Positions 1-7,676 of a DNA stretch of 64,000 bases are shown piece by piece. The notes under the pieces are model-generated. The model saw only the letters and a list, made by a program, of their open reading frames with translations. It was not told where the DNA came from and made no database searches. This DNA is from Rhodobacter sp. GTDB lineage: Bacteria > Pseudomonadota > Alphaproteobacteria > Rhodobacterales > Rhodobacteraceae. The first letter of the stretch is position 1. Every line of letters begins with the position of its first letter. Where the stretch lies: NCBI GenBank assembly GCA_020637555.1, contig JACKKF010000002.1:248001-312000 (forward strand), given 5' to 3'. A program made the translations under genes and the position numbers.

Positions 1-1
1 C

Positions 2-286
2 AGGATCGACGTGTCCCTCGACCGGGTCGAGGCCCTGCCGGGACTGTCCGGGCCGGCCCTGAAGGTTCAGGTGCGCGATCACGGCGACGGAATCGACGCC
101 ATTCACCTGCCGCGCCTGACCGAACGGTTCTACCGCGTGGACGGCCACCGCTCGCGCGCGATGGGGGGCACGGGGCTGGGTCTGGCCATCGTCAAGCATA
201 TCGTCAACCGTCACCGCGGCAAGTTCACCATCCGCTCGACCCGGGGCGAGGGCAGCACCTTTGCGGTGGCCCTGCCGATCGCCTGA
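2..286 (+). CDS. phoR: Phosphate regulon sensor histidine kinase PhoR, C-terminal part
   Basis: Only the last 94 codons are present; the reading frame is open to the left edge. What remains is the HATPase catalytic domain of a histidine kinase: a G1-type box (DHGDGI) followed by a G2 box (GGTGLGLAIVKH), ending at the usual distance from the C terminus. Assignment to PhoR rests on the neighbours, since phoU and phoB follow on the same strand. PhoR is the membrane kinase that phosphorylates PhoB when phosphate is scarce. The sensor, PAS and DHp parts lie outside the window, so another kinase cannot be strictly excluded. Confidence 0.85.
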   Translation, partial: RIDVSLDRVEALPGLSGPALKVQVRDHGDGIDAIHLPRLTERFYRVDGHRSRAMGGTGLGLAIVKHIVNRHRGKFTIRSTRGEGSTFAVALPIA

Positions 287-287
287 T

Positions 288-305
288 CCGTCACCGAAGT
301 GTCAC
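288..305 (+). promoter_or_regulatory. Candidate Pho box upstream of phoU-phoB
   Basis: Two 7-base direct repeats, CCGTCAC and GTGTCAC, are separated by 4 bases (CGAA). This matches the architecture of the PhoB operator, 7-base CTGTCAT-like repeats with a 4-base AT-rich linker, although the linker here is GC-rich. It lies between the phoR stop and the phoU start at 349, the expected place for an autoregulated phoU-phoB transcript. Confidence 0.6.
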
Positions 306-348
306 AAACCCCGGCTAGGGTGCCGCAAACGCAAGAGAGACCGTCATC

Positions 349-1059
349 ATGACCCGCCTGCACATCGATTCCACCTTTGACGAAGACCTCGAACGCATCC
401 GCGAATCCATGCTGGGCATGGGGGGGCGTGTCGAAGAGGCGATCACGCTGGCGGCGCGCGCCCTGGAAGAGCGCGACGAGGATCTGGCCCAGCAGGTTGT
501 CGAGGGTGACCACGCCATCGACGCGCTGGAAGAGGAAATCGACACCCAGGTGGTGCGGCTGCTGGCGCTGCGCCAGCCGCAGGCGGGTGACCTGCGCGCG
601 GTCATCGCCGTGATGAAGATGGCCGCCGATATCGAGAGGCTGGGCGATTACGCCAAGAACATGGCCAAGCGCGTGCCGGTGCTGGCCTCGGGCACGCAGG
701 TCGAGGGGGCGAGCGCGGCGATCCGGCGGCAGGCCCGTCAGGTGGGGCAGATGCTGAAGGACATGCTGGACGCCTTCGCCCGTCTCGATGTCGCCCTGGC
801 CGAGGACGTGATCGCCCGCGATGTCGAGGTCGATCACATGACCAACGCCCTGTTTCGCGAGTTCATCACGCATATGATGGAAGATCCGCGCAACATTTCG
901 GCCTGCCTGCACTACACCTTCATCGCCAAGAATGTCGAACGGATGGGCGATCTGGTGACGGGCGCGGCCGAACAGGTCGTGTTCCTGGCCACCGGCGAGC
1001 GCCCGGGCGATCGTCCCAAGGGACAGTCCACCGCGTCGATCGACGTGCCGCACGGATAA
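349..1059 (+). CDS. phoU: Phosphate signalling protein PhoU
   Basis: A 236-residue protein of normal PhoU length with two PhoU repeats of three helices each. The first repeat includes EEAITLAARALEERDEDLAQ and the second IERLGDYAKNMAKR followed by VERMGDLVTGAAEQVVFL; the paired E-R-[LM]-G-D motifs are the family's metal-binding signatures. PhoU links the PstSCAB transporter to PhoR and keeps the Pho regulon off when phosphate is plentiful; it acts at the inner face of the membrane. It starts with ATG 62 bases after phoR and is followed 6 bases later by phoB, so the two are surely co-transcribed. Confidence 0.95.
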   Translation: MTRLHIDSTFDEDLERIRESMLGMGGRVEEAITLAARALEERDEDLAQQVVEGDHAIDALEEEIDTQVVRLLALRQPQAGDLRAVIAVMKMAADIERLGDYAKNMAKRVPVLASGTQVEGASAAIRRQARQVGQMLKDMLDAFARLDVALAEDVIARDVEVDHMTNALFREFITHMMEDPRNISACLHYTFIAKNVERMGDLVTGAAEQVVFLATGERPGDRPKGQSTASIDVPHG

Positions 1060-1065
1060 CCCGCC

Positions 1066-1758
1066 ATGAGCCGCAATGACACCCCATTGGTGCTGGTCGT
1101 CGATGACGAACCCGCGCAACGCGCGCTGCTGAGCTACAACCTGGAAGCCGCCGGGTTTCGCGTGGCCACCGCCTCGGACGGTGAGGAGGCGCTGCTGCTG
1201 GTGGCCGAGGAATCGCCCGATGTGATCTTGCTGGACTGGATGTTGCCGCGCGTGTCCGGGATCGAGGTCTGCCGCCAGCTCAAGGCCCAGCGTGGCGCGC
1301 AGGATGCTGCGATCATCATGGTTTCCGCGCGCTCGGATGAAAGCGATCGGGTGCGGGGGCTGGAAACCGGCGCCGACGACTACATCACCAAACCCTATTC
1401 GGTGAACGAACTGCTGGCGCGCGTGCGGGCCAACCTGCGCCGCGTGCGGCCGGCCCGCGCCGGTCAGGCGCTCGAGGTGGGCGACCTGCGGCTGGACCCC
1501 GAAACGCACCGTGTCCATCGGGCGGGCGCGGAACTCCATCTGGGCCCGACCGAGTTCCGCCTGCTGTCGGCGCTGATGGAAAAGCCGGGCCGGGTCTGGA
1601 CACGCGAGGCGCTGCTGGATCGTGTCTGGGGCCGGGACATCTATGTCGATACGCGCACCGTGGACGTGCATATCGGCCGCCTGCGCAAGGCCATCGGCGT
1701 GCACGGCGGCGACGATCTGATCCGCACGGTGCGCGGCGCGGGCTATTCTCTGGATTAG
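1066..1758 (+). CDS. phoB: Phosphate regulon response regulator PhoB
   Basis: A 230-residue OmpR-family regulator. The receiver domain (about 8-125) has the acidic pair in VLVVDDEP, the phospho-accepting Asp in VILLDWMLP and the conserved Lys in DDYITKPYS. The C-terminal winged-helix domain (about 135-228) includes LGPTEFRLLSALMEKPGRV and ends with the signature RTVRGAGYSLD. PhoB activates phosphate-scavenging genes through Pho boxes. The gene lies 6 bases downstream of phoU. Confidence 0.95.
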   Translation: MSRNDTPLVLVVDDEPAQRALLSYNLEAAGFRVATASDGEEALLLVAEESPDVILLDWMLPRVSGIEVCRQLKAQRGAQDAAIIMVSARSDESDRVRGLETGADDYITKPYSVNELLARVRANLRRVRPARAGQALEVGDLRLDPETHRVHRAGAELHLGPTEFRLLSALMEKPGRVWTREALLDRVWGRDIYVDTRTVDVHIGRLRKAIGVHGGDDLIRTVRGAGYSLD

Positions 1759-1841
1759 GCGCGGGGACGGGGGGCCTGCGTTCCCGGCCTTGACACTTGG
1801 CGTCCCATCGCCCCCAATCGCGCACGCAACCGGGGGACGCC

Positions 1842-2762
1842 ATGACCACCACCTCAACCACGACCGCCGCACAAGGCTATGTCAGCGATCCCCGCAATGA
1901 CGACGTGCTCGTCTGGGTGAACGGCGATCTGGTGCCAAAGGCGCAGGCGATGGTCAGTGTCTTTGACGCGGGCTTCGGCTTTGGCGATGGCGTGTGGGAG
2001 GGGCTGCGCCTGGTGCGCGGTCGCATCCTGCAGCGCGAGGCGCACCTGGATCGGCTGTTCGAAGGCGCGCGCGCGATCGCGCTGGACATTCCGCAGGGCC
2101 GCGCGGGGATCGAGGCCGCGATCGATGGCGTGATCGCCGCGAACGGCATGGAGGACGGCGCCCATCTGCGCCTGATGGTGACGCGCGGCATCAAGGCCAC
2201 CGCGAACCAGGACCCGCGGTTCATCCTGTCAGGACCGACCGTGGTCATCACCGCCGAATACAAGACCCCGCGCCCCGAAACCCGGGCCCGCGGGCTTTCG
2301 CTGTTCACCTCGACCTTCCGCACCTCGGGGCCGGATGTGTTCGACCTGCATCTCAACTCGCACTCGCGTCTGAACCTGATCCAGGCGCTGATCCAGGCGA
2401 TCAACGCCGGCGCGGACGAGGCCCTGATGCTGGACCCCCGCGGCTTTGTCGCGTCGTGCAATTCGACCAATTTCTTCATCGTCCGGCGGGGCGAGGTCTG
2501 GACCTCGACCTCGGCCTGCTCGTTCAAGGGGATTACCCAGCGCGCGGTCATCGACGCCGCGCGCGCCGGGGGGATCGTGGTGCGCGAGTGCGACTTTACC
2601 CTGGCGCAGGTCTATGCCGCCGACGAGAGCTTTGTCACCGGCACCCTGGGCGGCGTCACCCCGGTCACACGGGTCGACGGCCGGGTCCTCGGCACCGGCA
2701 GCCCTGGTCCGATGACGGACCGGATCCGCGCCCTCTACGAGGCCGCGGTCTATCCCGCCTGA
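1842..2762 (+). CDS. Class IV aminotransferase-like protein lacking an obvious PLP lysine
   Basis: A 306-residue protein with the fold-type IV aminotransferase layout shared by branched-chain and D-amino-acid aminotransferases and aminodeoxychorismate lyase: N-terminal VFDAGFGFGDGVWEG, central AGADEALMLD, NSTNFFIV, then GITQRAVIDAAR and FVTGTLGGVTPV. ATG 1842 is chosen because it follows GGGGGACG and begins a normal N terminus; an in-frame ATG at 1797 has no ribosome binding site. The lysine expected 20 or so residues before ADEAL is missing: the segment reads LHLNSHSRLNLIQ, without lysine. The substrate cannot be read from sequence, and enzymatic activity is uncertain. Confidence 0.8.
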   Translation: MTTTSTTTAAQGYVSDPRNDDVLVWVNGDLVPKAQAMVSVFDAGFGFGDGVWEGLRLVRGRILQREAHLDRLFEGARAIALDIPQGRAGIEAAIDGVIAANGMEDGAHLRLMVTRGIKATANQDPRFILSGPTVVITAEYKTPRPETRARGLSLFTSTFRTSGPDVFDLHLNSHSRLNLIQALIQAINAGADEALMLDPRGFVASCNSTNFFIVRRGEVWTSTSACSFKGITQRAVIDAARAGGIVVRECDFTLAQVYAADESFVTGTLGGVTPVTRVDGRVLGTGSPGPMTDRIRALYEAAVYPA

Positions 2763-2770
2763 CGGTTCCG

Positions 2771-3634
2771 ATGCAGCCCGACCAGATCGACACCTTTCTG
2801 GACCTGTGCGAGACGCGCAGCTTTCACCGCAGCGCCGAACGGCTGGGCGTGACGCAGTCCACGGTCTCGGGCCGGCTGGCGGCGCTGGAACGTGCGCTGG
2901 GGGTCACGCTGATGCGCCGGTCGCGCGCCGGGTGCGACCTGACGACCGAGGGGTTGCGGTTCGAACCCCATGCCCGCGCCCTCAGACACGCCATGACCGA
3001 GGCCCGCGCGGCCGCACGCGGGGCCGAAGGGCGCGCCATGACCCTGCGCCTGGGCTTGCAGAACGACCTGGCCGCCGACGACCCGGCGCATTGGGTCGAA
3101 GCGATCCGCACCCTGCTGCCGCAGGCCGCGATCTATATCGAGGCCGACTATTCCGCGCAGATGTGCCGCGACGTGCAGGGGGGGATCCTGGACCTGGCCC
3201 TGCTGTTCTCGCCGCATCCGTCGCCCGACCTGCATTTCGAAACGCTCGGTGAACTGACCTATCGCATGATCGCGCCCGGCGAAGGTCCGGCGCCGCAGCT
3301 GGCCGACATCGCCGCCGAACGCTATGTGATGGCCAACCTGTCGCCCGCTTTTGCCCGCACGCACGAGGCGCTGCTGCCGCACCTGTCCGCTCCGCCCTTG
3401 TCGGCGGGGCAGAACGCCACGGTTCGGGGCATGATCCTGGCGTTCGGCGCGGCCGGATACCAGCAGGACGGCGCGGCGCGGCGCCTGGTCGCCCAGGGGC
3501 AGGCCCGCTATGTCGCCGGGGCGCCGGTGCTGACCCAGCCGATCTTTGCCGCGATCCATTACCGAAACCGTCACCGCGCCGTCTGGCGCAAGCTGATCGC
3601 CGCGCTGCGCGCGACCCTGAAAGGCCCGTCATGA
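2771..3634 (+). CDS. LysR-family transcriptional regulator
   Basis: A 287-residue protein. The N-terminal winged helix-turn-helix (FLDLCETRSFHRSAERLGVT, then QSTVSGRLAALERALGVTLM) is followed by a periplasmic-binding-protein-like effector domain from about residue 90. The ATG at 2771 lies 8 bases after the aminotransferase-like gene; the longer open frame to the left runs out of frame through that gene and is not coding. The stop overlaps the start of the next gene by four bases (ATGA), so regulator and hydrolase are translationally coupled. The effector is unknown; the targets may be these neighbours. Confidence 0.88.
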   Translation: MQPDQIDTFLDLCETRSFHRSAERLGVTQSTVSGRLAALERALGVTLMRRSRAGCDLTTEGLRFEPHARALRHAMTEARAAARGAEGRAMTLRLGLQNDLAADDPAHWVEAIRTLLPQAAIYIEADYSAQMCRDVQGGILDLALLFSPHPSPDLHFETLGELTYRMIAPGEGPAPQLADIAAERYVMANLSPAFARTHEALLPHLSAPPLSAGQNATVRGMILAFGAAGYQQDGAARRLVAQGQARYVAGAPVLTQPIFAAIHYRNRHRAVWRKLIAALRATLKGPS

Positions 3635-4542
3635 CCCGTGATCCCCGCGACTATTCCTGGCTGCCCGCCGATATCCGGGCCTTTGTCACCCGGACCGAGG
3701 CCGACTATCCGCCGGATGCGGCGTCCTTCACCATCGCCCGGCAGCGGGCCCTCTATGATGCCTCGTGCGCGCAGTTCGATACGCCCCATCCGCCCGGCCT
3801 GAGGACCGAGGATCTGACCATCGCCGGCGTGCGGTGTCGCCGCTATGTGCCGAGCGCGCCGAAACAGGGGGTCACGGGGGTCTATTTCCACGGCGGCGGC
3901 TTTCTGGTCGGCGGTCTGCACAGCCACGATTCCATCGTCGCCGATCTGGCCGAGGCGGCCGGACTGACCATGATCGCGGTGGATTACCGGCTGGCCCCCG
4001 AATACAGGCACCCGGCGCATTATGACGATTGCATCGCGGTGGTGGATGCGCTGGACGGCCCGCTGGTGCTGGCGGGCGACAGCGCCGGGGGCAGTCTGGC
4101 GGCCTCGGTCAGTGCCACGCGCCCGGGGCGGATCCGGGGGCAGGTGCTGATCTACCCGGGGCTGACCTCGGACCCGACGTTGCCCAGCGTCACGCGCCAT
4201 GCCCATGCGCCGATGCTGACGGCGGCCGATTGCGACTATTACCACGCGATGCGGTTCGACGGACCGCCGCCCAGGGGCGATGTCACCGCCGAGGCCCTGG
4301 CGGCCGAGGATTTCACCGATCTGCCGCCGACCGCGATCTTCACCGCCGAGGCCGATCCGCTTGCCTCGCACGGGGTCGAATACGCGGCGCGCCTGGCCGA
4401 GGCCGGGGTGCCGGTCGAACTGACAGAGGAACCGGGACTGGTGCACGGCTACCTGCGCGCGCGCACCATGGCGGCTGGCGCGCAGGCATCCTTCGTGCGG
4501 ATCGCCAGGGCGCTGGACGCCCTGGCGCGGGACGGTCAGTAA
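3631..4542 (+). CDS. Alpha/beta hydrolase of the hormone-sensitive lipase family
   Basis: A 303-residue cytoplasmic esterase of the HSL (lipase family IV) type. It has the oxyanion-hole motif HGGG at residues 87-90, the nucleophile elbow GDSAGG with Ser151, the acid residue in AEADPLASHG, and the catalytic His in LVHGYLRAR. No signal peptide is visible. Its start overlaps the LysR stop by four bases. It ends convergently with a lipoprotein gene, overlapping it by 7 bases. Substrates of the family are short-chain acyl esters; the natural substrate here is unknown. Confidence 0.88.
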   Translation: MTRDPRDYSWLPADIRAFVTRTEADYPPDAASFTIARQRALYDASCAQFDTPHPPGLRTEDLTIAGVRCRRYVPSAPKQGVTGVYFHGGGFLVGGLHSHDSIVADLAEAAGLTMIAVDYRLAPEYRHPAHYDDCIAVVDALDGPLVLAGDSAGGSLAASVSATRPGRIRGQVLIYPGLTSDPTLPSVTRHAHAPMLTAADCDYYHAMRFDGPPPRGDVTAEALAAEDFTDLPPTAIFTAEADPLASHGVEYAARLAEAGVPVELTEEPGLVHGYLRARTMAAGAQASFVRIARALDALARDGQ

Positions 4543-5102
4543 CGAACCACCGTTTCGAACGTGTCGGGCATCTGGACGTCGGCGTCCAGAATGTCGATCA
4601 GGTTGAAGCTCCAGCTTGCCTCGGTGCGGGCGTCGTTGATCGTGCCGGTGCTGGACACGATCTCGGCTCCGGCGACGCGGATGGTGAAGACATGGCCTTC
4701 GAGCATCGGGCGCATCATCTGGGCGACCTGCGGATCCGCGCGCATCTGCTCGGATTCGGCCGTCATCTCGGACAGCGGGAAGGTCACGCGCACCGTGCCG
4801 TCGCCCAGGTCCGTCGCGACCGGATGCGGTTCCTCGGGGTTCTTTTCGAACACTTCGGCAAAGGTGCCCGAAACGGCCAGGTCGCAGCGCGCTTCGGTGT
4901 CGGTCATCACCAGCGTGCCGCCGTCGTCGGCCGAGCAGAAGGCGTCGGTGCCGCCCATCATTTCCAGCATCTGGCGCTGAATGGTCATGTTGCCGGTGAC
5001 ACTGGCCTGATCCGCGCCGGTGATGGTGGTGGTCAGATCGACATCGACACAGCCCGAAAGGGCAAGTGCCCCGGCCAGGGCGGCGGCTTTGAACAGTTTC
5101 AT
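4536..5102 (-). CDS. Putative lipoprotein of unknown function
   Basis: A 188-residue protein with a lipoprotein signal peptide, MKLFKAAALAGALALSGC, the lipobox being LSGC; Cys18 would be lipidated after cleavage. ATG 5102 is chosen over the upstream open frame because it creates the signal peptide and follows GGGAGCATTCC. The mature part is rich in Thr, Glu and Met, has one additional cysteine pair (AFCSADD and ARCDLAV) that could form a disulfide, and no recognisable catalytic motif. It is probably anchored facing the periplasm. Confidence 0.75.
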   Translation of the reverse strand: MKLFKAAALAGALALSGCVDVDLTTTITGADQASVTGNMTIQRQMLEMMGGTDAFCSADDGGTLVMTDTEARCDLAVSGTFAEVFEKNPEEPHPVATDLGDGTVRVTFPLSEMTAESEQMRADPQVAQMMRPMLEGHVFTIRVAGAEIVSSTGTINDARTEASWSFNLIDILDADVQMPDTFETVVRY

Positions 5103-5236
5103 GGAATGCTCCCGTCGTGAAATGGTTTCCGGGCGCCAGACTATCCGGGGGCCGGTCTGGCTGCCAGCGGTAATCCGTCGCGCGGGGCAGGGCGGCGGTT
5201 CAAACGGCGGCCCGCCAGGGCAGGCCGCCGATCGCG

Positions 5237-5398
5237 TCAGTTCCGGGTGCAATGCGCGCCGGTCGGCGCCGCGCCCGACCCCAGCGCCAGAGCCGCGGGA
5301 AAGGCAAAGGGCTGGGGCAGGCCGCTGGCGGCGGCATCCCAGACCAGAAGCGCGGCCAGCGCGGCCAGGGCGATCAGCGCAACCTTGGGGCGGCTCAT
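5237..5398 (-). CDS. Small membrane protein coupled to the YeeE gene
   Basis: A 53-residue protein beginning MSRPKVALIALAALAALLVW, one clear N-terminal transmembrane or uncleaved signal segment, with a single Cys near the end (GAHCTRN). Its ATG overlaps the stop of the yeeE gene by four bases (ATGA), which argues for real translation coupled to the transporter. No family is recognised. Its place suggests an accessory role in sulfur uptake, which is inference only. Confidence 0.55.
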   Translation of the reverse strand: MSRPKVALIALAALAALLVWDAAASGLPQPFAFPAALALGSGAAPTGAHCTRN

Positions 5399-6513
5399 GC
5401 GGGGGCTCCTTGTGGGCGGGCGGCCGGGATCAAAACGAATGGCCGCAGTTTCAACCCCAGGGCAGAGCCCGCGAACGCGGCGACGAACCAGGCCCATCCG
5501 TGCAGCGATCCCGTCGAAATGCCGGAAAAGAAGGCCCCCACATTGCACCCCAGCGCCATCCGGCTGGAATAGCCCAGCACGACGCCCGCGATCAGCACCA
5601 GCAGCCAGCCGCGCGCGGCCAGCGGCGCCACCGGCGCGCCCGGCGCCTTGCGCCCGCGCATGACCAGAAACGCCCCCAGGATCAGCCCGATATCCGTGAG
5701 CGAGGTCACATCGGTCAGGATCGACTGCGACAGCCGCGTCACGTTCGAGGGTTCGGCCCAATAGGCGGTGGCGCTCAGGTCCGCGCCCAGGGCGGTGGCG
5801 ATCTTGGCGCCCCACAGCCCCAGGCCATAGACGATCCCCCAGGCCTGCCCCGAAACGACCAGGTTGCCGACCGCCAGCGCCGCCAGCAGCACGGCCGCCC
5901 AGATCAGCCGCGCGGGGGGCAGGCGCTTGCCCGGCGCGGCGCGCAGCGCAAAGCCGCCCGCCAGCACGCCCAGCCCCGCCAGGGTCAGCAGCAGGCCGCC
6001 GGTGGATCCCGCCAACGACTGGGCCGAGGCCATCGGCAATCCCGGCAGCGCGCCCCAGAACCCCGCGTTCAGCGTGCCCAGGAAGGCGCCGGTGACGAAA
6101 CCCGCCAGTGCGACCAGCCCGACCAGATTGCCCGATCCGGCGTTCACCAGCGTGCCCGATCCGCAGCCCATCACCACCTGCATCGCCGCACCGAAGATGA
6201 AGGCGCCGATCAGCATCCCCAGCCCGATCGGCGCGTGGGCCGGGGACAGCTCGACCGGGTTCGCGGCCAGCAGGGGGAAGGCCACCGCGGCGGTCAGGCC
6301 GATGGCCAGGAATTGCGCGATCAGCCCGCGCGCGTCCCGCTCGGCGATCATCAGCCGCCAGGGTCCGGCAAAACCGAACCGCAGCCCCTCGAGCACCAGG
6401 CCGAACCCGATGCCGATCGCCACCAGCAGACCCGCGCGCGGTCCGGCGGCCAGGGCCACCGCACCGACACTCGCAAGGCCCAGCAGGACCAGCCCCAGAC
6501 GGCGGGCGCGCAT
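5395..6513 (-). CDS. YeeE/YedE family sulfur-compound transporter
   Basis: A 372-residue, many-helix inner-membrane protein of the YeeE/YedE family, whose characterised member TsuA imports thiosulfate through a relay of conserved cysteines. The family cysteines are visible in VVMGCGSGTLVNAG and in MALGCNVGAFFSG, and the N-terminal family motif GFVLEGxRFG appears as GLVLEGLRFGFAG. The start codon overlaps the rhodanese stop by one base (TGATG). The adjacent rhodanese, which can carry persulfide sulfur, supports transport of thiosulfate or a related compound. The exact substrate is not determined by sequence. Confidence 0.85.
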   Translation of the reverse strand: MRARRLGLVLLGLASVGAVALAAGPRAGLLVAIGIGFGLVLEGLRFGFAGPWRLMIAERDARGLIAQFLAIGLTAAVAFPLLAANPVELSPAHAPIGLGMLIGAFIFGAAMQVVMGCGSGTLVNAGSGNLVGLVALAGFVTGAFLGTLNAGFWGALPGLPMASAQSLAGSTGGLLLTLAGLGVLAGGFALRAAPGKRLPPARLIWAAVLLAALAVGNLVVSGQAWGIVYGLGLWGAKIATALGADLSATAYWAEPSNVTRLSQSILTDVTSLTDIGLILGAFLVMRGRKAPGAPVAPLAARGWLLVLIAGVVLGYSSRMALGCNVGAFFSGISTGSLHGWAWFVAAFAGSALGLKLRPFVLIPAARPQGAPA

Positions 6514-7469
6514 CAGAACAGCTCCGCGACCCAGCGGGTCGTCGCACGCCAGGCGTAGACCAGGCGATTGGGCGCATGATCCAGCGGGCGGCTGCCATCC
6601 GCGGTATATTCGGCCATGCTCTCGGCATAGAGGCGCACGTCGTCATAGCCTGCGACCTCGGACAGGGCGAACCAGTCGATCGCGGCCCAATGGCCGGTGT
6701 TGCAGAAGCTGACGGCGGTGGTTCCGGCGGTATAGCCCGACTGCGTCGCCAGTTGGCGGATGCGCGCGGCGTCGACCATGCGGGTGCCGTCGAAGAACTG
6801 CGAATACTCGACATTGTCGGCGCTGTGGATCGTGCCGGGCGCCGCGACCGACCAGGTGATGCCGTCAAAGAAATCCGCCGGGCGCGCGTCCAGCAGTTGC
6901 GCGCTGCCATCGGCGGCCATCTGCGTCACTTGTGCCGTCGTGGCGCGCCAGGCGTCGCTCCATTGGGCGACATAGTCGGACGGAAAGGCCGACGCCGCGG
7001 CGGTTTCGGTCGGCAGCCCCGCGCCGGTCCAGGCGGCGAGCCCGCCATTCAGCAGCGCCAGGTCTTCGATCCCCAGGGATTTCAGCGTCCAGTAGACGCG
7101 CGCGGCCGCGCCCATGTCGGTGGCATTCGTGCCCGCGTGCACCACGACCACAGGTGTATCGGTGTCGATCCCCAGTTCGCGCACCACGGTTTGCAGATGG
7201 TCGAGATCGCGCAGCGCGCCGGGGTTCGGCATGTCCGACCGCCAGGCGGCATAGGGCGACCATTCCGCACCCGGAATGTGCCCGGCGGCATAGTCGCCGG
7301 TGATCTGCACGACGCGGATGTCGTCGCCGTGCTGACCCAGCAGCGCATTCAGTTGCGCGGGCTCCAGCAGGGGCGACCAGCCATCGGGCGCGAGGGCCAG
7401 CGCCGGCAGGGCGGTCGACAGCGTGAGCGTCACGGCAAGGGCGGCGGCGGGGCGTTGAAACAGCGTCAT
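6513..7469 (-). CDS. Exported two-domain sulfurtransferase (rhodanese)
   Basis: A 318-residue protein with a Sec signal peptide (MTLFQRPAAALAVTLTLSTA, cleavage near Ala-Leu-Ala 24-26) and two rhodanese domains. The N-terminal one (about 38-150) lacks a catalytic Cys at its active loop (VVVHAGTNATDMG) and is presumably structural. The C-terminal one (about 185-290) carries the active Cys256 in VSFCNTGHW. Rhodaneses move sulfane sulfur, for example from thiosulfate to a thiol acceptor. As the first gene of the rhodanese-yeeE-small protein operon, it probably hands sulfur to, or takes it from, the transporter in the periplasm. Confidence 0.88.
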   Translation of the reverse strand: MTLFQRPAAALAVTLTLSTALPALALAPDGWSPLLEPAQLNALLGQHGDDIRVVQITGDYAAGHIPGAEWSPYAAWRSDMPNPGALRDLDHLQTVVRELGIDTDTPVVVVHAGTNATDMGAAARVYWTLKSLGIEDLALLNGGLAAWTGAGLPTETAAASAFPSDYVAQWSDAWRATTAQVTQMAADGSAQLLDARPADFFDGITWSVAAPGTIHSADNVEYSQFFDGTRMVDAARIRQLATQSGYTAGTTAVSFCNTGHWAAIDWFALSEVAGYDDVRLYAESMAEYTADGSRPLDHAPNRLVYAWRATTRWVAELF

Positions 7470-7676
7470 GGCGCATCTCCGTTCAGGACCATGCGCGCGA
7501 TCTGTCAGCCCGCCGCGATCAAGGCAAGCGCGCCGGCCCGTGGCAGGGGCGACGCGGCGCGACCGCTTTCCCGGGCGCGCCGTCCGATGTGGAACGCTGT
7601 TTCCCCGGATCGCCCAGGGGGAAAACCGGGTTGCGCCCAGGTGCGCCCCGGCGGGTTCCGGGACTTATTTCACCGC

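Noticed and set aside
1994..2770. Upstream extension of the LysR frame
   Set aside because: Runs out of frame through the aminotransferase-like gene; the LysR fold begins at 2771.
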